Positions 29,267-39,472 of a DNA stretch of 64,000 nt are shown here, piece by piece. Under the pieces are notes generated by a model. It did no database searches and had not been told where the DNA came from. It saw nothing but the letters and a program-made list of their open reading frames with translations. The DNA is from Bradyrhizobium sp. ISRA430 (GTDB lineage: Bacteria; Pseudomonadota; Alphaproteobacteria; Rhizobiales; Xanthobacteraceae). The position numbers and the translations under genes were made by a program. Location of the stretch: positions 372,001 to 436,000 of the forward strand of contig NZ_CP094516.1 of the NCBI RefSeq assembly GCF_029909975.1, in the 5' to 3' direction. The first letter of the stretch is position 1. Each line of letters begins with the position of its first letter.

Positions 29267-29680
29267 ATGATGCAACCTAAGAAAACGAAGTTCCGGAAGG
29301 CGCATAAGGGCCGCATCCACGGCGTTGCGTCTTCGGGCGCGACGTTGGCATTCGGCCAGTTCGGCCTGAAGGCGACCGAGCCTGAGCGCGTCACCGCGCG
29401 TCAGATCGAGGCCGCCCGCCGCGCGCTGACCCGCCACATGAAGCGCGCCGGCCGCGTCTGGATCCGCGTGTTCCCGGACGTTCCGGTGTCGAAGAAGCCG
29501 GCCGAAGTCCGCATGGGCTCCGGCAAGGGTTCGCCGGAGCTGTGGGTCGCCCGCGTCAAGCCGGGCCGGGTGCTGTTCGAGATCGACGGCGTCAACACCC
29601 AGACGGCGCGCGAGGCGCTGACCCTGGCGGCCGCCAAGCTGCCGATCAAGACGCGCTTCGTCGAGCGCATTGCGGAGTAG
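29267..29680 (+). CDS. rplP: 50S ribosomal protein L16
   Basis: 137 residues. The conserved start [16 protein letters not shown] and the [20 protein letters not shown] segment with MGSGKGSPE near residue 82 are present. L16 helps position A-site tRNA. It is followed after five bases by rpmC. Confidence 0.97.
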   Translation: MMQPKKTKFRKAHKGRIHGVASSGATLAFGQFGLKATEPERVTARQIEAARRALTRHMKRAGRVWIRVFPDVPVSKKPAEVRMGSGKGSPELWVARVKPGRVLFEIDGVNTQTAREALTLAAAKLPIKTRFVERIAE

Positions 29681-29685
29681 TGGCC

Positions 29686-29892
29686 ATGGCCCAGATGAAG
29701 ATCGAAGACATCCGCGCGATGAGCCCCGACCAGCAGGATGACGCCATCCTGAACCTGAAGAAGGAGCGCTTCAACCTGCGCTTCCAGCGTGCCACCGGGC
29801 AGCTCGAGAACACCTCGCGCCTGCGCGAGGCCCGCCGCGACATCGCCCGCATCAAGACCGTCGCCGCGCAGCAGCGCGCGAAGAAGAAGTAA
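29686..29892 (+). CDS. rpmC: 50S ribosomal protein L29
   Basis: 68 residues, normal for L29. Two helices form a small hairpin; [18 protein letters not shown] is the characteristic segment. L29 sits next to L23 at the tunnel exit. The start at 29686 ([10 protein letters not shown]) is five bases after the rplP stop; the longer frame overlapping rplP is rejected. Confidence 0.95.
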   Translation: MAQMKIEDIRAMSPDQQDDAILNLKKERFNLRFQRATGQLENTSRLREARRDIARIKTVAAQQRAKKK

Positions 29893-29905
29893 GAGGCTTA
29901 CGAAG

Positions 29906-30154
29906 ATGCCGAAACGTACTCTGCAGGGCGTGGTCGTCAGCGACAAGCAGGCCAAGACCATCGTGGTGCGCGTCGATCGCCGCTTCACGCACCCGATCTA
30001 CAAGAAGACGATCCGCCGTTCGAAGAACTATCACGCGCACGACGAGAACAACCAGTTCAAGCCGGGTGACGTGGTCTGGATCGAAGAATCGAAGCCGATT
30101 TCGAAGTTGAAGCGCTGGGTCGTGATCCGGGGCGAACAGAAGAAAAGCGCCTGA
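29906..30154 (+). CDS. rpsQ: 30S ribosomal protein S17
   Basis: 82 residues. The [20 protein letters not shown] start and the [11 protein letters not shown] and [14 protein letters not shown] segments identify S17. It binds 16S rRNA early in assembly. An 86-base gap to rplN follows, larger than most in this cluster. Confidence 0.96.
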   Translation: MPKRTLQGVVVSDKQAKTIVVRVDRRFTHPIYKKTIRRSKNYHAHDENNQFKPGDVVWIEESKPISKLKRWVVIRGEQKKSA

Positions 30155-30240
30155 GCTGCCGGCATCTAGCCGACTGACTTCAGGGAAATGTTGAGCGCCG
30201 GCCAGGCTGGCGCAAAAGAGAAAGAGGACGAGGTGCATCA

Positions 30241-30609
30241 ATGATTCAGATGCAGACCAACCTCGACGTGGCCGACAATTCTGGCGCACGCCGTGTCATG
30301 TGTATCAAGGTGCTCGGAGGTTCCAAGCGCCGCTACGCCACCATCGGCGACATCATCGTCGTCTCGATCAAGGAAGCGATTCCGCGTGGCAAGGTGAAGA
30401 AGGGCGACGTGATGAAGGCCGTGGTGGTGCGTGTCCGCAAGGACATCCGCCGCGCTGACGGTTCGGTCATCCGCTTCGACCGCAACGCCGCCGTCCTGAT
30501 CAACAACCAGGCCGAGCCGGTCGGCACCCGTATCTTCGGGCCCGTGCCGCGCGAGCTGCGCGCCAAGAACCACATGAAGATCATTTCGCTCGCGCCGGAG
30601 GTGCTGTGA
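30241..30609 (+). CDS. rplN: 50S ribosomal protein L14
   Basis: 122 residues, the invariant L14 length. [17 protein letters not shown] and [14 protein letters not shown] are signature segments. L14 contacts the small subunit and is the docking site of the silencing factor RsfS. Its TGA overlaps the rplX ATG by one base. In many bacteria this gene starts the spc operon. Confidence 0.97.
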   Translation: MIQMQTNLDVADNSGARRVMCIKVLGGSKRRYATIGDIIVVSIKEAIPRGKVKKGDVMKAVVVRVRKDIRRADGSVIRFDRNAAVLINNQAEPVGTRIFGPVPRELRAKNHMKIISLAPEVL

Positions 30610-30923
30610 TGGCTGCGAAGATCCGCAAGGGCGACAAGGTCGTCGTGCTGACCGGCCGTGACAAGGGCCGCACCGGCGAGGTGTTCGAGGTGCGCCCGGA
30701 GGCCGGCACGGCTCTCGTGCGCGGCATCAACATGGTCAAGCGTCACCAGAAGCAGACGCAGGCCCAGGAGGGCGGCATCATCTCGAAAGAGGCGCCGATC
30801 CAACTGTCCAACATCGCGTATCTCGGCAAGGACGGAAAGCCGACGCGCATCGGATTCAAGATTCTGGCGGACGGCAAGAAGGTCCGCATCGCCAAGAGCT
30901 CGGGAGCTGAGATCGATGGCTGA
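30609..30923 (+). CDS. rplX: 50S ribosomal protein L24
   Basis: 104 residues. The KOW motif is in [20 protein letters not shown] at the N-terminus. L24 starts 50S assembly. The ATG at 30609 overlaps the rplN stop. The end overlaps rplE by eight bases, so three genes are translationally coupled. Confidence 0.96.
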   Translation: MAAKIRKGDKVVVLTGRDKGRTGEVFEVRPEAGTALVRGINMVKRHQKQTQAQEGGIISKEAPIQLSNIAYLGKDGKPTRIGFKILADGKKVRIAKSSGAEIDG

Positions 30924-31473
30924 CACCGCCTACGTGCCGCGCCTGCGCGCGGAATATGACGCGAAGATTCGCGGCGCGTTGACCGAGAAGTTCGGTTACG
31001 AGAACGTCATGCAGGTTCCGCGGCTGGACAAGGTCGTGCTGAACATGGGCGTCGGCGATTCCGTCAACGACCGCAAGAAGGCTGAGAACGCCGCCGCCGA
31101 ACTGACCCAGATCGCCGGCCAGAAGGCGATCGTGACCTATTCGCGCATCGCGATCGCGACCTTCAAGCTGCGTGAGAACCAGCCGATCGGCTGCAAGGTC
31201 ACGCTGCGCAAGGCCCGCATGTACGAGTTCATCGATCGCCTGGTGACGGTCGCGCTGCCGCGCGTCCGCGACTTCCGCGGTCTGAACCCGAAGAGCTTTG
31301 ACGGCCGCGGCAACTATTCGCTCGGCATCAAGGAGCACATCATTTTCCCCGAGATCGACTTCGACAAGGTCACGGAAGCCCGCGGTATGGACATCACCGT
31401 CTGCACCACGGCCAAGACCGACGAAGAGGCGAGGGCCTTGTTGACCGCTTTCAATTTCCCGTTCCGGCAGTGA
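30916..31473 (+). CDS. rplE: 50S ribosomal protein L5
   Basis: 185 residues. It contains [20 protein letters not shown] near residue 34 and [19 protein letters not shown] near residue 119. L5 binds 5S rRNA in the central protuberance. The start at 30916 lies within the end of rplX; the longer frame from 30658 is an rplX shadow. Confidence 0.97.
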   Translation: MADTAYVPRLRAEYDAKIRGALTEKFGYENVMQVPRLDKVVLNMGVGDSVNDRKKAENAAAELTQIAGQKAIVTYSRIAIATFKLRENQPIGCKVTLRKARMYEFIDRLVTVALPRVRDFRGLNPKSFDGRGNYSLGIKEHIIFPEIDFDKVTEARGMDITVCTTAKTDEEARALLTAFNFPFRQ

Positions 31474-31519
31474 GACGCTGACCTAAAGCCTCTCAAACGC
31501 GGATACCCAGGAGCCAAGC

Positions 31520-31825
31520 ATGGCAAAGAAGAGTTCAGTCGAGAAGAACAACCGGCGCAAGCGGATGGTGAAGAACGCCGCCGCCAAGCGCGAGCGGTTG
31601 AAGGCGATCATCGCCGACAAGAAGATCCCGATGGAGGAGCGGTTCGCCGCAACCCTGAAGCTCGCGGAAATGCCGCGCAATTCGTCGGCGACCCGCATCC
31701 GCATGCGTTGCGAGCTGTCGGGCCGTCCGCGCTCGAACTATCGCAAGAACAAGCTGTCCCGTATCGCGCTGCGCGAACTTGGCTCCAAGGGCATGGTCCC
31801 GGGCCTCGTGAAGTCGAGCTGGTAA
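31520..31825 (+). CDS. rpsN: 30S ribosomal protein S14 (zinc-free form)
   Basis: 101 residues, the long S14 type without the CxxC zinc pairs; only one Cys is present, in RCELSGRPR. This matches the usual alphaproteobacterial form. S14 lies in the head near the A site. Gaps are 46 bases from rplE and 14 to rpsH. Confidence 0.97.
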   Translation: MAKKSSVEKNNRRKRMVKNAAAKRERLKAIIADKKIPMEERFAATLKLAEMPRNSSATRIRMRCELSGRPRSNYRKNKLSRIALRELGSKGMVPGLVKSSW

Positions 31826-31839
31826 GGAGGGTCGTTTAG

Positions 31840-32238
31840 ATGTCTACGCACGATCCAATCAGCGATCTGATCACCCGCATCCGCAACGCGCAGATGCGCT
31901 CGAAGACCAAGGTCTCCACGCCCGGCTCCAAGATGCGCGAGAACGTGCTCGAGGTGCTGAAGTCCGAGGGCTACATCCGCGGCTACGCCACGGTCGAGCA
32001 TTCCTCGGGTCGCAGCGAGATCGAGATCGAGCTGAAGTATTTCGACGGCGAGCCCGTCATCCGCGAGATCGAACGTGTTTCCAAGCCCGGGCGTCGCGTC
32101 TACGCCTCGGTGAAGAACCTGCCGCGGGTCAACAACGGGCTCGGCATTTCGGTGTTGTCGACGCCGAAGGGGATCATGGCCGACCACAGCGCGCGCGACG
32201 CGAATGTGGGCGGCGAAGTCCTCTTCACGGTGTTCTGA
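31840..32238 (+). CDS. rpsH: 30S ribosomal protein S8
   Basis: 132 residues. [18 protein letters not shown] at the N-terminus and the C-terminal [18 protein letters not shown] are S8 signatures. S8 binds the central domain of 16S rRNA, and in E. coli it is the repressor of the spc operon. GGAGG precedes the start at good spacing. Confidence 0.97.
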   Translation: MSTHDPISDLITRIRNAQMRSKTKVSTPGSKMRENVLEVLKSEGYIRGYATVEHSSGRSEIEIELKYFDGEPVIREIERVSKPGRRVYASVKNLPRVNNGLGISVLSTPKGIMADHSARDANVGGEVLFTVF

Positions 32239-32254
32239 GAAGGATTTTCGATCC

Positions 32255-32788
32255 ATGTCACGTGTTGGCAAAAAGCCTGTGACGGTGCCGTCGGGCGTTA
32301 CCGCGACCGTCGATGGCCAGACCGTCAAGATGAAGGGGCCGAAGGGCCAGCTTCAGTTCATCGTCCATGACGACGTCGAGGTGAAGCTCGAGAACGGCCA
32401 GGTCAAGGTCAAGCCGCGGGTCGAGACCAACCGCGCGCGGGCGCTCTACGGCACCGCACGCGCCCAGGTCGCGAACCTCGTCGAGGGCGTCACCAAGGGT
32501 TTCGAGAAGAAGCTCGAAATCACCGGCGTCGGCTACCGTGCCGCGATGCAGGGCAAGAACCTGCAGCTCGCGCTCGGCTACAGCCACGACGTGATCTATC
32601 CGATCCCGGAAGGCATCACGATCGCCGTGCCGAAGCCGACTGAGATCATGGTGTCGGGCAGTGACGTCCAGCGCGTCGGCCAGGTCGCGGCTGAGATCCG
32701 CGCCTATCGTCCGCCGGAGCCCTACAAGGGCAAGGGCGTGAAGTACGCCGACGAATTCATCTTCCGCAAGGAAGGCAAGAAGAAGTAA
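32255..32788 (+). CDS. rplF: 50S ribosomal protein L6
   Basis: 177 residues. The start [14 protein letters not shown] and the C-terminal [17 protein letters not shown] are conserved, with two repeated alpha/beta domains. It sits near the sarcin-ricin loop. The start at 32255 is the conserved Met; the earlier in-frame codon overlaps rpsH. Confidence 0.97.
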   Translation: MSRVGKKPVTVPSGVTATVDGQTVKMKGPKGQLQFIVHDDVEVKLENGQVKVKPRVETNRARALYGTARAQVANLVEGVTKGFEKKLEITGVGYRAAMQGKNLQLALGYSHDVIYPIPEGITIAVPKPTEIMVSGSDVQRVGQVAAEIRAYRPPEPYKGKGVKYADEFIFRKEGKKK

Positions 32789-32799
32789 CGGAGCCGGTC

Positions 32800-33162
32800 A
32801 TGTCGAAAGCCAAGGTTACGAATGCCCGGCGCAAGCGGAGTGTGCGGCTGAAGTTGCGCCGCTCCGGAGGCGGCCGTCCGCGCCTGTCGGTGTTCCGCTC
32901 GTCCAAGCACATCTACGCCCAGGTCATCGACGACCTGAAGGGCGAGACGCTGGCGTCTGCCTCTTCGCTCGAGAAGTCGATGCGCGACGGTGGCAAGACC
33001 GGCGCCGACATCGATGCGGCGAAGGCGGTCGGCAAGCTGCTGGCCCAGCGCGCCGCGGAGAAGGGCGTCAAGGAAGTCGTGTTCGATCGCGGCAGCTACC
33101 TCTATCACGGGCGCGTCAAGGCTCTTGCCGATGCGGCGCGTGAGAGCGGGCTGAGCTTCTAA
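32800..33162 (+). CDS. rplR: 50S ribosomal protein L18
   Basis: 120 residues. The basic N-terminus ([20 protein letters not shown]), the [18 protein letters not shown] core and the final [20 protein letters not shown] are L18 signatures. It binds 5S rRNA with L5. A 47-base gap leads to rpsE. Confidence 0.97.
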   Translation: MSKAKVTNARRKRSVRLKLRRSGGGRPRLSVFRSSKHIYAQVIDDLKGETLASASSLEKSMRDGGKTGADIDAAKAVGKLLAQRAAEKGVKEVVFDRGSYLYHGRVKALADAARESGLSF

Positions 33163-33209
33163 CAGAATTTGAGGATTGAGGCGTAAGCCTCTGAAGGATT
33201 GGAAAAACC

Positions 33210-33788
33210 ATGGCAGCTGAACGCGAACACCGCGGCGGACGCGAACGGAGCAGGGAGCGCGAGGAGCGCGACAGCGAGTTCGTCGACAAGCTCGTCCACA
33301 TCAACCGCGTGGCCAAGGTCGTCAAGGGCGGCAAGCGCTTCGGTTTCGCAGCGCTGGTCGTGATCGGCGATCAGAAGGGCCGCGCCGGCTTCGGTCACGG
33401 CAAGGCACGCGAAGTGCCTGAGGCGATCCGGAAGGCGACGGAAGCCGCCAAGCGCAATCTGACCCGTGTTTCGCTGCGCGAGGGCCGTACGCTCCATCAC
33501 GACATCGCCGGCCGTCACGGTGCGGGCCGTGTGTACTTGCGTGCCGCTCCGGCCGGTACCGGGATCATCGCCGGCGGCCCGATGCGCGCCGTGTTCGAGA
33601 CGCTCGGCGTCCAGGACGTGGTGGCGAAGTCGATCGGCTCGTCGAACCCCTACAACATGGTGCGCGCGACCTTCGACGCGCTGAAGCACCAGGATTCGCC
33701 GCGTTCGGTCGCAGCCCGCCGCAACATCAAGGTGTCCACCCTTCAGGCCCGTCGCATCGGCGGCGATGCCGAGGCGGCTGCGGACTAA
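33210..33788 (+). CDS. rpsE: 30S ribosomal protein S5
   Basis: 192 residues. A charged N-terminal extension rich in Arg and Glu (about 25 residues) precedes the conserved double-stranded-RNA-binding-like domain. That domain contains [18 protein letters not shown] and the [20 protein letters not shown] loop. S5 shapes the mRNA entry and decoding fidelity. Confidence 0.97.
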   Translation: MAAEREHRGGRERSREREERDSEFVDKLVHINRVAKVVKGGKRFGFAALVVIGDQKGRAGFGHGKAREVPEAIRKATEAAKRNLTRVSLREGRTLHHDIAGRHGAGRVYLRAAPAGTGIIAGGPMRAVFETLGVQDVVAKSIGSSNPYNMVRATFDALKHQDSPRSVAARRNIKVSTLQARRIGGDAEAAAD

Positions 33789-33813
33789 CGGAAGCTTTTC
33801 GGAGTAGACTCCC

Positions 33814-34008
33814 ATGGCCAAGGCCGCAAAGACGATCAAGCTCGAGCAGACCGGCAGCGCGATCCGCCGCCATCACTCGCAGCGTTCGACGTTGATCGGA
33901 CTCAAGCTCAACAAGATCGGCCGCGTGAGCGAACTGCCGGACACCCCGGCCGTCCGCGGTATGATCGAGAAGGTTCACCATCTCGTCCGCATCGTCGACG
34001 AGAAGTAA
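33814..34008 (+). CDS. rpmD: 50S ribosomal protein L30
   Basis: 64 residues. The [19 protein letters not shown] start and [19 protein letters not shown] core match L30. It lies between rpsE (25-base gap) and rplO (16-base gap), the usual spc order. Confidence 0.96.
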   Translation: MAKAAKTIKLEQTGSAIRRHHSQRSTLIGLKLNKIGRVSELPDTPAVRGMIEKVHHLVRIVDEK

Positions 34009-34024
34009 GACAAGGAGAAGGGCG

Positions 34025-34510
34025 ATGAAGCTCAGCGATATCGCCGACAACGCCGGCTCGCGTAAGAAGCGCATGCGCGTCGGCCGCGGCATCGGTTCGG
34101 GCAAGGGCAAGCAGTCCGGCCGCGGCGGCAAGGGCCAGACCGCGCGTTCGGGCGTGCGCATCAAGGGTTTCGAAGGCGGCCAGATGCCGATGCATCGCCG
34201 TCTGCCCAAGCGCGGCTTCAACAACATCTTCCGCGTCGAGTTCGCCGAGATCAATCTCGACCGGCTTCAGGAAGCGGTCGATGCCAAGAAGATCGACGCC
34301 GGCAGCGTCGTGAACGCCGAGGCTTTGGTCAAGGCGGGCGTGCTGCGCCGCTCCAAGGCCGGCCTGCGGCTGCTCGGCCGCGGCGAGCTCAAGGCCAAGC
34401 TCAACATCGAAGTGCATGGCGCCTCGAAGTCCGCGATCGCGGCGGTCGAGAAGGCCGGCGGCTCGGTGAAGATCCTCGCGCCTGCCAAGGAAGAAGGCGA
34501 GGCAGCGTAA
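34025..34510 (+). CDS. rplO: 50S ribosomal protein L15
   Basis: 161 residues. The Gly/Arg-rich N-terminal half ([20 protein letters not shown]) extends into rRNA, and the C-terminal GSVKILAP motif is conserved. Late assembly protein of 50S. A short hairpin with three Ts follows before secY. Confidence 0.97.
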   Translation: MKLSDIADNAGSRKKRMRVGRGIGSGKGKQSGRGGKGQTARSGVRIKGFEGGQMPMHRRLPKRGFNNIFRVEFAEINLDRLQEAVDAKKIDAGSVVNAEALVKAGVLRRSKAGLRLLGRGELKAKLNIEVHGASKSAIAAVEKAGGSVKILAPAKEEGEAA

Positions 34511-34523
34511 CAACTGCGTCATT

Positions 34524-34545
34524 GGCCCGCGCCTGGCGGGCCTTT
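34524..34545 (+). terminator. Weak terminator-like hairpin after rplO
   Basis: GGCCCGC (34524-34530) pairs with GCGGGCC (34536-34542) and is followed by TTTA. The stem is only 7 bp and the T-run short, so it probably attenuates rather than stops transcription into secY. Confidence 0.5.
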
Positions 34546-34659
34546 ACGTATGCTGGACGTTGGACTTATCGAAGCCGAGCACCAGATAATGTCCGGCGTC
34601 CGCCCAAGTAGCCCGGCCGCGGGCATGACGGCGCAAAAAGCGGCGGGAGAAAGCCCAAG

Positions 34660-35994
34660 ATGGTCTCAGCAGCGGAACAACTGGCAGCCAATCTGAATTT
34701 CGGCGCGTTTGCCAAAGCTGACGAGCTGAAGAAGCGCATCTGGTTCACCCTGGGTGCGATGCTGGTTTATCGGCTGGGCACCTACATCCCGCTGCCCGGC
34801 ATCGATCCCAATATCTGGGAGCAGGTGTTCCGCTCCCAGGCGGGCGGCATCCTCGGCATGTTCAACATGTTCGCCGGCGGCGGCATTCACCGCATGGCGA
34901 TCTTCGCGCTGAACATCATGCCGTACATCTCGGCCTCGATCATCATCCAGCTCCTCACCACCGTCTCGCCGCAGCTCGAGGCGCTGAAGAAGGAAGGCGA
35001 GGCGGGCCGCAAGACCCTGAACCAGTACACGCGCTACCTCACCGTGATCCTGGCCGCGTTCCAGTCCTACGGTATCGCGGTGGGCCTCGAGGGCGCGGGC
35101 AACGTCGTCAGCGACCCCGGCATGTTCTTCCGCCTCTCCACCACCATCACGCTGACCGGCGGCACCATGTTCCTGATGTGGCTGGGCGAGCAGGTGACTT
35201 CGCGCGGCATCGGCAACGGCATTTCGCTGATCATTCTGTCCGGCATCGTCGCCGAGCTGCCCTCGGCGCTCGCCAACATGCTGGAACTCGGCCGTCAGGG
35301 CGCGATGTCGACCGGCCTGATCCTGGTCGTGATCGTGATGGCGGTTGCCGTGATCGCCTTCATCGTGTTCATGGAGCGCGCCCAGCGCCGGCTGCTGATC
35401 CAGTATCCGAAGCGCCAGGTCGGCAACAAGATGTTCGAGGGCCAGTCCTCGCATCTGCCGCTCAAGCTCAACACTTCGGGCGTGATCCCGCCGATCTTCG
35501 CGTCCTCGCTGCTGCTGCTGCCGACGACGGTTGCGAACTTCAACGCCGGCAAGGGGCCGGAATGGTTCCAGTGGATCACCACCCAGCTCGGCCACGGCCG
35601 GCCGTTGTTCCTGTTCCTCTATCTCGCGCTGATCGTGTTCTTCGCCTTCTTCTACACCGCGATCGTGTTCAATCCGACCGAGACCGCGGACAACCTGAAG
35701 AAGCACGGCGGGTTCATTCCGGGCATTCGTCCGGGCGAGCGCACCGCGGAATATATCGACTACGTGCTGTCGCGCATCACCGTGGTCGGCGCGATCTATC
35801 TCGCGATCGTCTGTCTGATTCCGGAAATCCTGATTTCCTACGCCTCGGTGCCGTTCTATTTCGGCGGCACGTCGCTTCTGATCGTCGTTAGCGTCACCAT
35901 GGACACGGTGGCGCAGGTGCAGGGCTATTTGCTCGCTCATCAATACGAGGGGCTGATTCGCAAGTCGAAGCTGCGCGGCGGACGCCGTCGCTGA
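34660..35994 (+). CDS. secY: Preprotein translocase subunit SecY
   Basis: 444 residues with ten predicted membrane helices. Signature segments include the first-helix region YRLGTYIPLPGI near residue 42, the plug-adjacent GILGMFNMFAGGG, and the GGTMFLMWLGEQVTSRGIGNG region. SecY forms the protein-conducting channel with SecE and SecG. The start at 34660 is preceded by GGGAGAAAGCCCAAG. It is 149 bases after rplO and 278 before adk. Confidence 0.97.
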   Translation: MVSAAEQLAANLNFGAFAKADELKKRIWFTLGAMLVYRLGTYIPLPGIDPNIWEQVFRSQAGGILGMFNMFAGGGIHRMAIFALNIMPYISASIIIQLLTTVSPQLEALKKEGEAGRKTLNQYTRYLTVILAAFQSYGIAVGLEGAGNVVSDPGMFFRLSTTITLTGGTMFLMWLGEQVTSRGIGNGISLIILSGIVAELPSALANMLELGRQGAMSTGLILVVIVMAVAVIAFIVFMERAQRRLLIQYPKRQVGNKMFEGQSSHLPLKLNTSGVIPPIFASSLLLLPTTVANFNAGKGPEWFQWITTQLGHGRPLFLFLYLALIVFFAFFYTAIVFNPTETADNLKKHGGFIPGIRPGERTAEYIDYVLSRITVVGAIYLAIVCLIPEILISYASVPFYFGGTSLLIVVSVTMDTVAQVQGYLLAHQYEGLIRKSKLRGGRRR

Positions 35995-35998
35995 CGCA

Positions 35999-36020
35999 CG
36001 GCGGCCCCTTCAGGCCGCCG
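35999..36020 (+). repeat. Perfect hairpin just after secY
   Basis: CGGCGGCC (35999-36006) pairs with GGCCGCCG (36013-36020). No T-run follows, so it is at most an RNA stability element in the 278-base secY-adk gap. Confidence 0.45.
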
Positions 36021-36272
36021 ATCGACGTGTCATCGATTCGCTGCGCGCACACGGCGCAGCGCCTATCGGGCCCGCGCTGAGCGCGCGATTGGCTCGGCCG
36101 AGCTGCTCTCACCGCCACGTCATCGCTGATTTCGCAGGCTTTCTTGGTGCCCCGCTGCTCGCTCCCCTATGATATGGGTGGCGGCGCAGCGCTGATTGTG
36201 GTTTGCACTGTTTGTTGATCTTCAAATGCAGGTGCGCGACGTATCGCTCACCAATCCGGGGGGCGTACGCCG

Positions 36273-37130
36273 ATGAGAATTATACTTCTGGGACCGCCGG
36301 GGTCGGGCAAGGGGACCCAGGCGCAACTTCTGGTGCAGCGCTACGGCATCGTCCAGCTCTCGACCGGTGAGATGCTTCGCGCTGCGGTTGCGGCCGGCAC
36401 GCCCATCGGCCTCAAGGCCAAGGAGATCATGGCCAATGGCGGCCTCGTCCCCGATGACGTGGTGGTTGGAATCATCTCCGACCGGATCGACCAGCCAGAT
36501 GCCAAGCGCGGTTTCATCCTGGACGGCTTCCCCCGCACCGTGCCGCAGGCCGAGGCGCTCGACGAGCTCCTCAGGCACAAGCATCTCAAGCTCGACGCGG
36601 TGATCGAGCTGCGCGTCAACGAGAGCGCGCTGCTCCAGCGCGTCGAGACCCGTGTGGCGCAGATGCGGGAGCGCGGTGAGGAGGTCCGGGTCGACGACAC
36701 TCCGGAAGTCCTGACCAAGCGGCTGGCCAGCTACCGCAGCCTGACGGAACCGCTGATTCACTACTATTCGGAGCGGCGGAAGCTCTCGACGGTCGATGGC
36801 ATGATGGCCATCGACGAGGTCACCCGGGCCATCCATCGCCTCCTGCTAGCGCTCGGGGCCGTCGAGCCCAAGACGCACGCCAGAAGCGCGGCCAAGAGCA
36901 CGGCCAGGAGCGCCGCCAAGGCAGGGGGCAAAAAGGCCGCCAAAACCGCTAAAAAGCCGGCGAAATCCGCCAAAAAGGCCAGCAAAGCCGCCGCAAAGGC
37001 CTCCAAGAAGGCTGCCAAGGGAGGCAGGAAGGCCGTGAAGAAGGCGGCCAAGAAAGCCGTCAAAAAAGCCGCGAAAAAGGCCTCGAAGAAGAGCCCAAAA
37101 AAGGTCACGAAAAAGCGAGCCAAACGCTAG
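36273..37130 (+). CDS. adk: Adenylate kinase with lysine-rich histone-H1-like tail
   Basis: 285 residues. Residues 1 to about 198 are a complete short-type adenylate kinase: P-loop [10 protein letters not shown] near residue 7, [10 protein letters not shown], the [10 protein letters not shown] segment, and a short LID without zinc cysteines ([16 protein letters not shown]). It converts ATP and AMP to two ADP. From about residue 199 the last 87 residues are low-complexity, with 32 lysines in KAAKKA/KKAS repeats, unlike normal Adk (190-220 residues). The tail resembles bacterial histone-H1-like or AlgP-type domains and may bind nucleic acid. No stop or frameshift separates the two parts. Confidence 0.95.
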   Translation: MRIILLGPPGSGKGTQAQLLVQRYGIVQLSTGEMLRAAVAAGTPIGLKAKEIMANGGLVPDDVVVGIISDRIDQPDAKRGFILDGFPRTVPQAEALDELLRHKHLKLDAVIELRVNESALLQRVETRVAQMRERGEEVRVDDTPEVLTKRLASYRSLTEPLIHYYSERRKLSTVDGMMAIDEVTRAIHRLLLALGAVEPKTHARSAAKSTARSAAKAGGKKAAKTAKKPAKSAKKASKAAAKASKKAAKGGRKAVKKAAKKAVKKAAKKASKKSPKKVTKKRAKR

Positions 37131-37317
37131 CGGCGGTTGACGAAAGCCCCCTGAATCCCTTAATAAGCCCCGCATCCAAGTCGGATAGTTTCAGACGATG
37201 CCGGGCCCCAGGAAGACCGGGGGTGGGCGTCGTGTTCGCGTTTGTGAACACCTGCCCGAGAAAGCAAGCACTTAAAGCCCGATTCCTGACAAGGGATCGG
37301 CAACAGGAGAGAAGGCC

Positions 37318-37686
37318 GTGGCCCGTATTGCCGGCGTAAACATTCCCACCAACAAGCGCGTGCTCATCGCGCTGCAGTACATCCATGGCATCGGCCCCAA
37401 GATCGCCGGTGACATCATGGAGAAGGTGAAGATCCCCGAGGATCGTCGCGTCAATCAGCTCAGCGACGCCGAAGTGCTTCAGATCCGCGAAGTGATCGAC
37501 CGCGACTATCTCGTCGAGGGCGACCTGCGTCGCGAGGTCGGCATCAACATCAAGCGTCTGATGGACCTCGGCTGCTATCGCGGCCTGCGGCATCGTCGCG
37601 GCCTGCCGGTGCGCGGTCAGCGTACCCACACCAATGCGCGCACGCGCAAGGGGCCGGCCAAGGCCATCGCCGGCAAGAAGAAGTAA
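37318..37686 (+). CDS. rpsM: 30S ribosomal protein S13 (GTG start)
   Basis: 122 residues starting with GTG at 37318 after AGGAGAGAAGGCC. The conserved [15 protein letters not shown]-terminus follows immediately. The C-terminal [19 protein letters not shown] tail contacts tRNA. It starts the alpha-operon group. rpmJ, often located before rpsM, is absent. Confidence 0.97.
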   Translation: MARIAGVNIPTNKRVLIALQYIHGIGPKIAGDIMEKVKIPEDRRVNQLSDAEVLQIREVIDRDYLVEGDLRREVGINIKRLMDLGCYRGLRHRRGLPVRGQRTHTNARTRKGPAKAIAGKKK

Positions 37687-37704
37687 ATCTGCGGATAGGG
37701 AATG

Positions 37705-37743
37705 GCGAATGGCGAGTAGGGGTTTTCCCTATTCGCTATTCGC
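37705..37743 (+). repeat. Palindromic repeat between rpsM and rpsK
   Basis: Arms 37705-37721 and 37727-37743 pair over 17 bp with two wobbles around a GTTTT loop. The similarity continues outward on both sides (37693 to about 37758). The GCGAATGGCGAGTAG/CTATTCGCTATTCGC units match the palindrome between tuf and rpsJ. Confidence 0.78.
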
Positions 37744-37816
37744 CGCTCACCATTCGCTTCCACAGGTGTAGCCGCTGGCATTACGGCGGCGTTTGAGATC
37801 TTCAGAAAGGGACTCA

Positions 37817-38206
37817 ATGGGCAAGGAAGCCACCCGCGTTCGCCGTCGTGAGCGCAAGAACATCGCCTCCGGCGTCGCGCACGTGAACTCGTCGTTCAAC
37901 AACACGACCATCACCATCACCGACGCGCAGGGCAACACGATCGCCTGGTCCTCCGCAGGCACGATGGGTTTCAAGGGCTCGCGCAAGTCGACCCCGTATG
38001 CGGCGCAGGTCGCGGCCGAAGACGTCGCCAAGAAGGCGCAGGAGCACGGCATGCGCACTCTCGAGGTGGAAGTTGCCGGTCCGGGTTCGGGCCGTGAGTC
38101 CGCGCTTCGCGCGCTGCAGGCGGCTGGCTTCACCGTCACCTCGATTCGTGACGTGACGACGATCCCGCACAATGGTTGCCGTCCGCGCAAGCGTCGGCGC
38201 GTTTGA
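37817..38206 (+). CDS. rpsK: 30S ribosomal protein S11
   Basis: 129 residues. The [20 protein letters not shown] core and the [18 protein letters not shown] end are invariant S11 features. S11 forms part of the platform at the Shine-Dalgarno cleft. The start at 37817 ([14 protein letters not shown]) is preceded by AAAGGGA; the upstream in-frame ATG at 37793 is less likely. Confidence 0.97.
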   Translation: MGKEATRVRRRERKNIASGVAHVNSSFNNTTITITDAQGNTIAWSSAGTMGFKGSRKSTPYAAQVAAEDVAKKAQEHGMRTLEVEVAGPGSGRESALRALQAAGFTVTSIRDVTTIPHNGCRPRKRRRV

Positions 38207-38317
38207 TGTGAAGACGCGGACGGTCTCGGCCCTCCGCGAAGACTTTTGCGAAGCCGCGGACGCGATCCGCGGCCTTCTTCAACGCCAGTATTTGAAGTGG
38301 CAAATTGACTGGCCTGT

Positions 38318-39349
38318 ATGGGTGAAACAGTGACGATCCAGAAAAATTGGCAAGAACTGATTCGGCCGAACAAGCTCCAGGTAACGCCCGGCAGCGATCC
38401 GGCCCGTTTCGCGACCATCGTCGCCGAGCCGCTCGAGCGCGGCTTCGGCCAGACGCTCGGCAATGCGCTCCGCCGCATCCTTCTGTCCTCGCTCCAGGGC
38501 GCGGCGGTGCAGTCGGTGCACATCGACGGCGTGCTGCACGAGTTCTCCTCGATCGCTGGCGTCCGTGAGGACGTCACCGACATCGTGCTCAACATCAAGG
38601 ACATCTCGATCAAGATGCAGGGCGAAGGCCCCAAGCGCATGGTCGTGAAGAAGCAGGGCCCGGGCGTAGTCACCGCCGGCGACATCCAGACGGTCGGCGA
38701 CGTCACCGTGCTCAATCCCGACCTCCAGATCTGTACGCTCGACGAGGGCGCCGAGATCCGCATGGAGTTCACGGTCTCGACCGGCAAGGGCTACGTGCCC
38801 GCCGAACGCAACCGGCCCGAGGATGCGCCGATCGGCCTGATCCCGGTCGACAGCCTGTTCTCGCCGGTCCGCAAGGTCTCCTACAAGGTCGAAAACACCC
38901 GCGAGGGCCAGATCCTCGACTACGACAAGCTGACCATGACGATCGAGACCAACGGCGCGATCTCGCCGGATGACGCGGTGGCCTATGCGGCGCGCATCCT
39001 GCAGGATCAGCTCAACGTGTTCGTCAACTTCGAAGAGCCGCGCAAGGAAGTCGCCCAGGAGATCATCCCGGATCTCGCCTTCAACCCGGCCTTCCTCAAG
39101 AAGGTGGACGAGCTCGAGCTGTCGGTGCGTTCGGCCAACTGCCTGAAGAACGACAACATCGTCTACATCGGCGATCTCGTGCAGAAGAGCGAGGCGGAAA
39201 TGCTCCGCACTCCGAACTTCGGCCGCAAGTCGCTGAACGAGATCAAGGAAGTGCTGGCCCAGATGGGTCTGCACCTCGGCATGGAAGTGCCGGGCTGGCC
39301 GCCGGAGAACATCGACGAGCTCGCCAAGCGCTTCGAGGATCACTACTGA
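38318..39349 (+). CDS. rpoA: DNA-directed RNA polymerase subunit alpha
   Basis: 343 residues. The N-terminal dimerisation domain includes [20 protein letters not shown] near residue 32. A linker near 235-250 leads to the C-terminal domain with VRSANCLKN and [15 protein letters not shown], which binds UP elements and activators. It is placed between rpsK and rplQ as in most bacteria. Confidence 0.98.
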   Translation: MGETVTIQKNWQELIRPNKLQVTPGSDPARFATIVAEPLERGFGQTLGNALRRILLSSLQGAAVQSVHIDGVLHEFSSIAGVREDVTDIVLNIKDISIKMQGEGPKRMVVKKQGPGVVTAGDIQTVGDVTVLNPDLQICTLDEGAEIRMEFTVSTGKGYVPAERNRPEDAPIGLIPVDSLFSPVRKVSYKVENTREGQILDYDKLTMTIETNGAISPDDAVAYAARILQDQLNVFVNFEEPRKEVAQEIIPDLAFNPAFLKKVDELELSVRSANCLKNDNIVYIGDLVQKSEAEMLRTPNFGRKSLNEIKEVLAQMGLHLGMEVPGWPPENIDELAKRFEDHY

Positions 39350-39363
39350 TCCGATTTCACCGT

Positions 39364-39393
39364 CGTGGCCGGAGATTTCCGGCCACGTTTCTT
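39364..39393 (+). terminator. Terminator or attenuator between rpoA and rplQ
   Basis: CGTGGCCGGA (39364-39373) pairs with TCCGGCCACG (39378-39387) around GATT, followed by TTTCTT. It would reduce rplQ transcription relative to rpoA unless rplQ has its own promoter. Confidence 0.65.
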
Positions 39394-39472
39394 AATGGGC
39401 GAACGCAGGAAGCCCACCTGAGCAACTGGTCCGACGAACCGTCGCGGCAGTTCAAACGTAAGGAGTAGTCAC

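Noticed and set aside
37130..37317. Missing rpmJ and infA in the spc/alpha junction
   Set aside because: I looked for both and found neither, but their location elsewhere is common in alphaproteobacteria, so it is not an anomaly.
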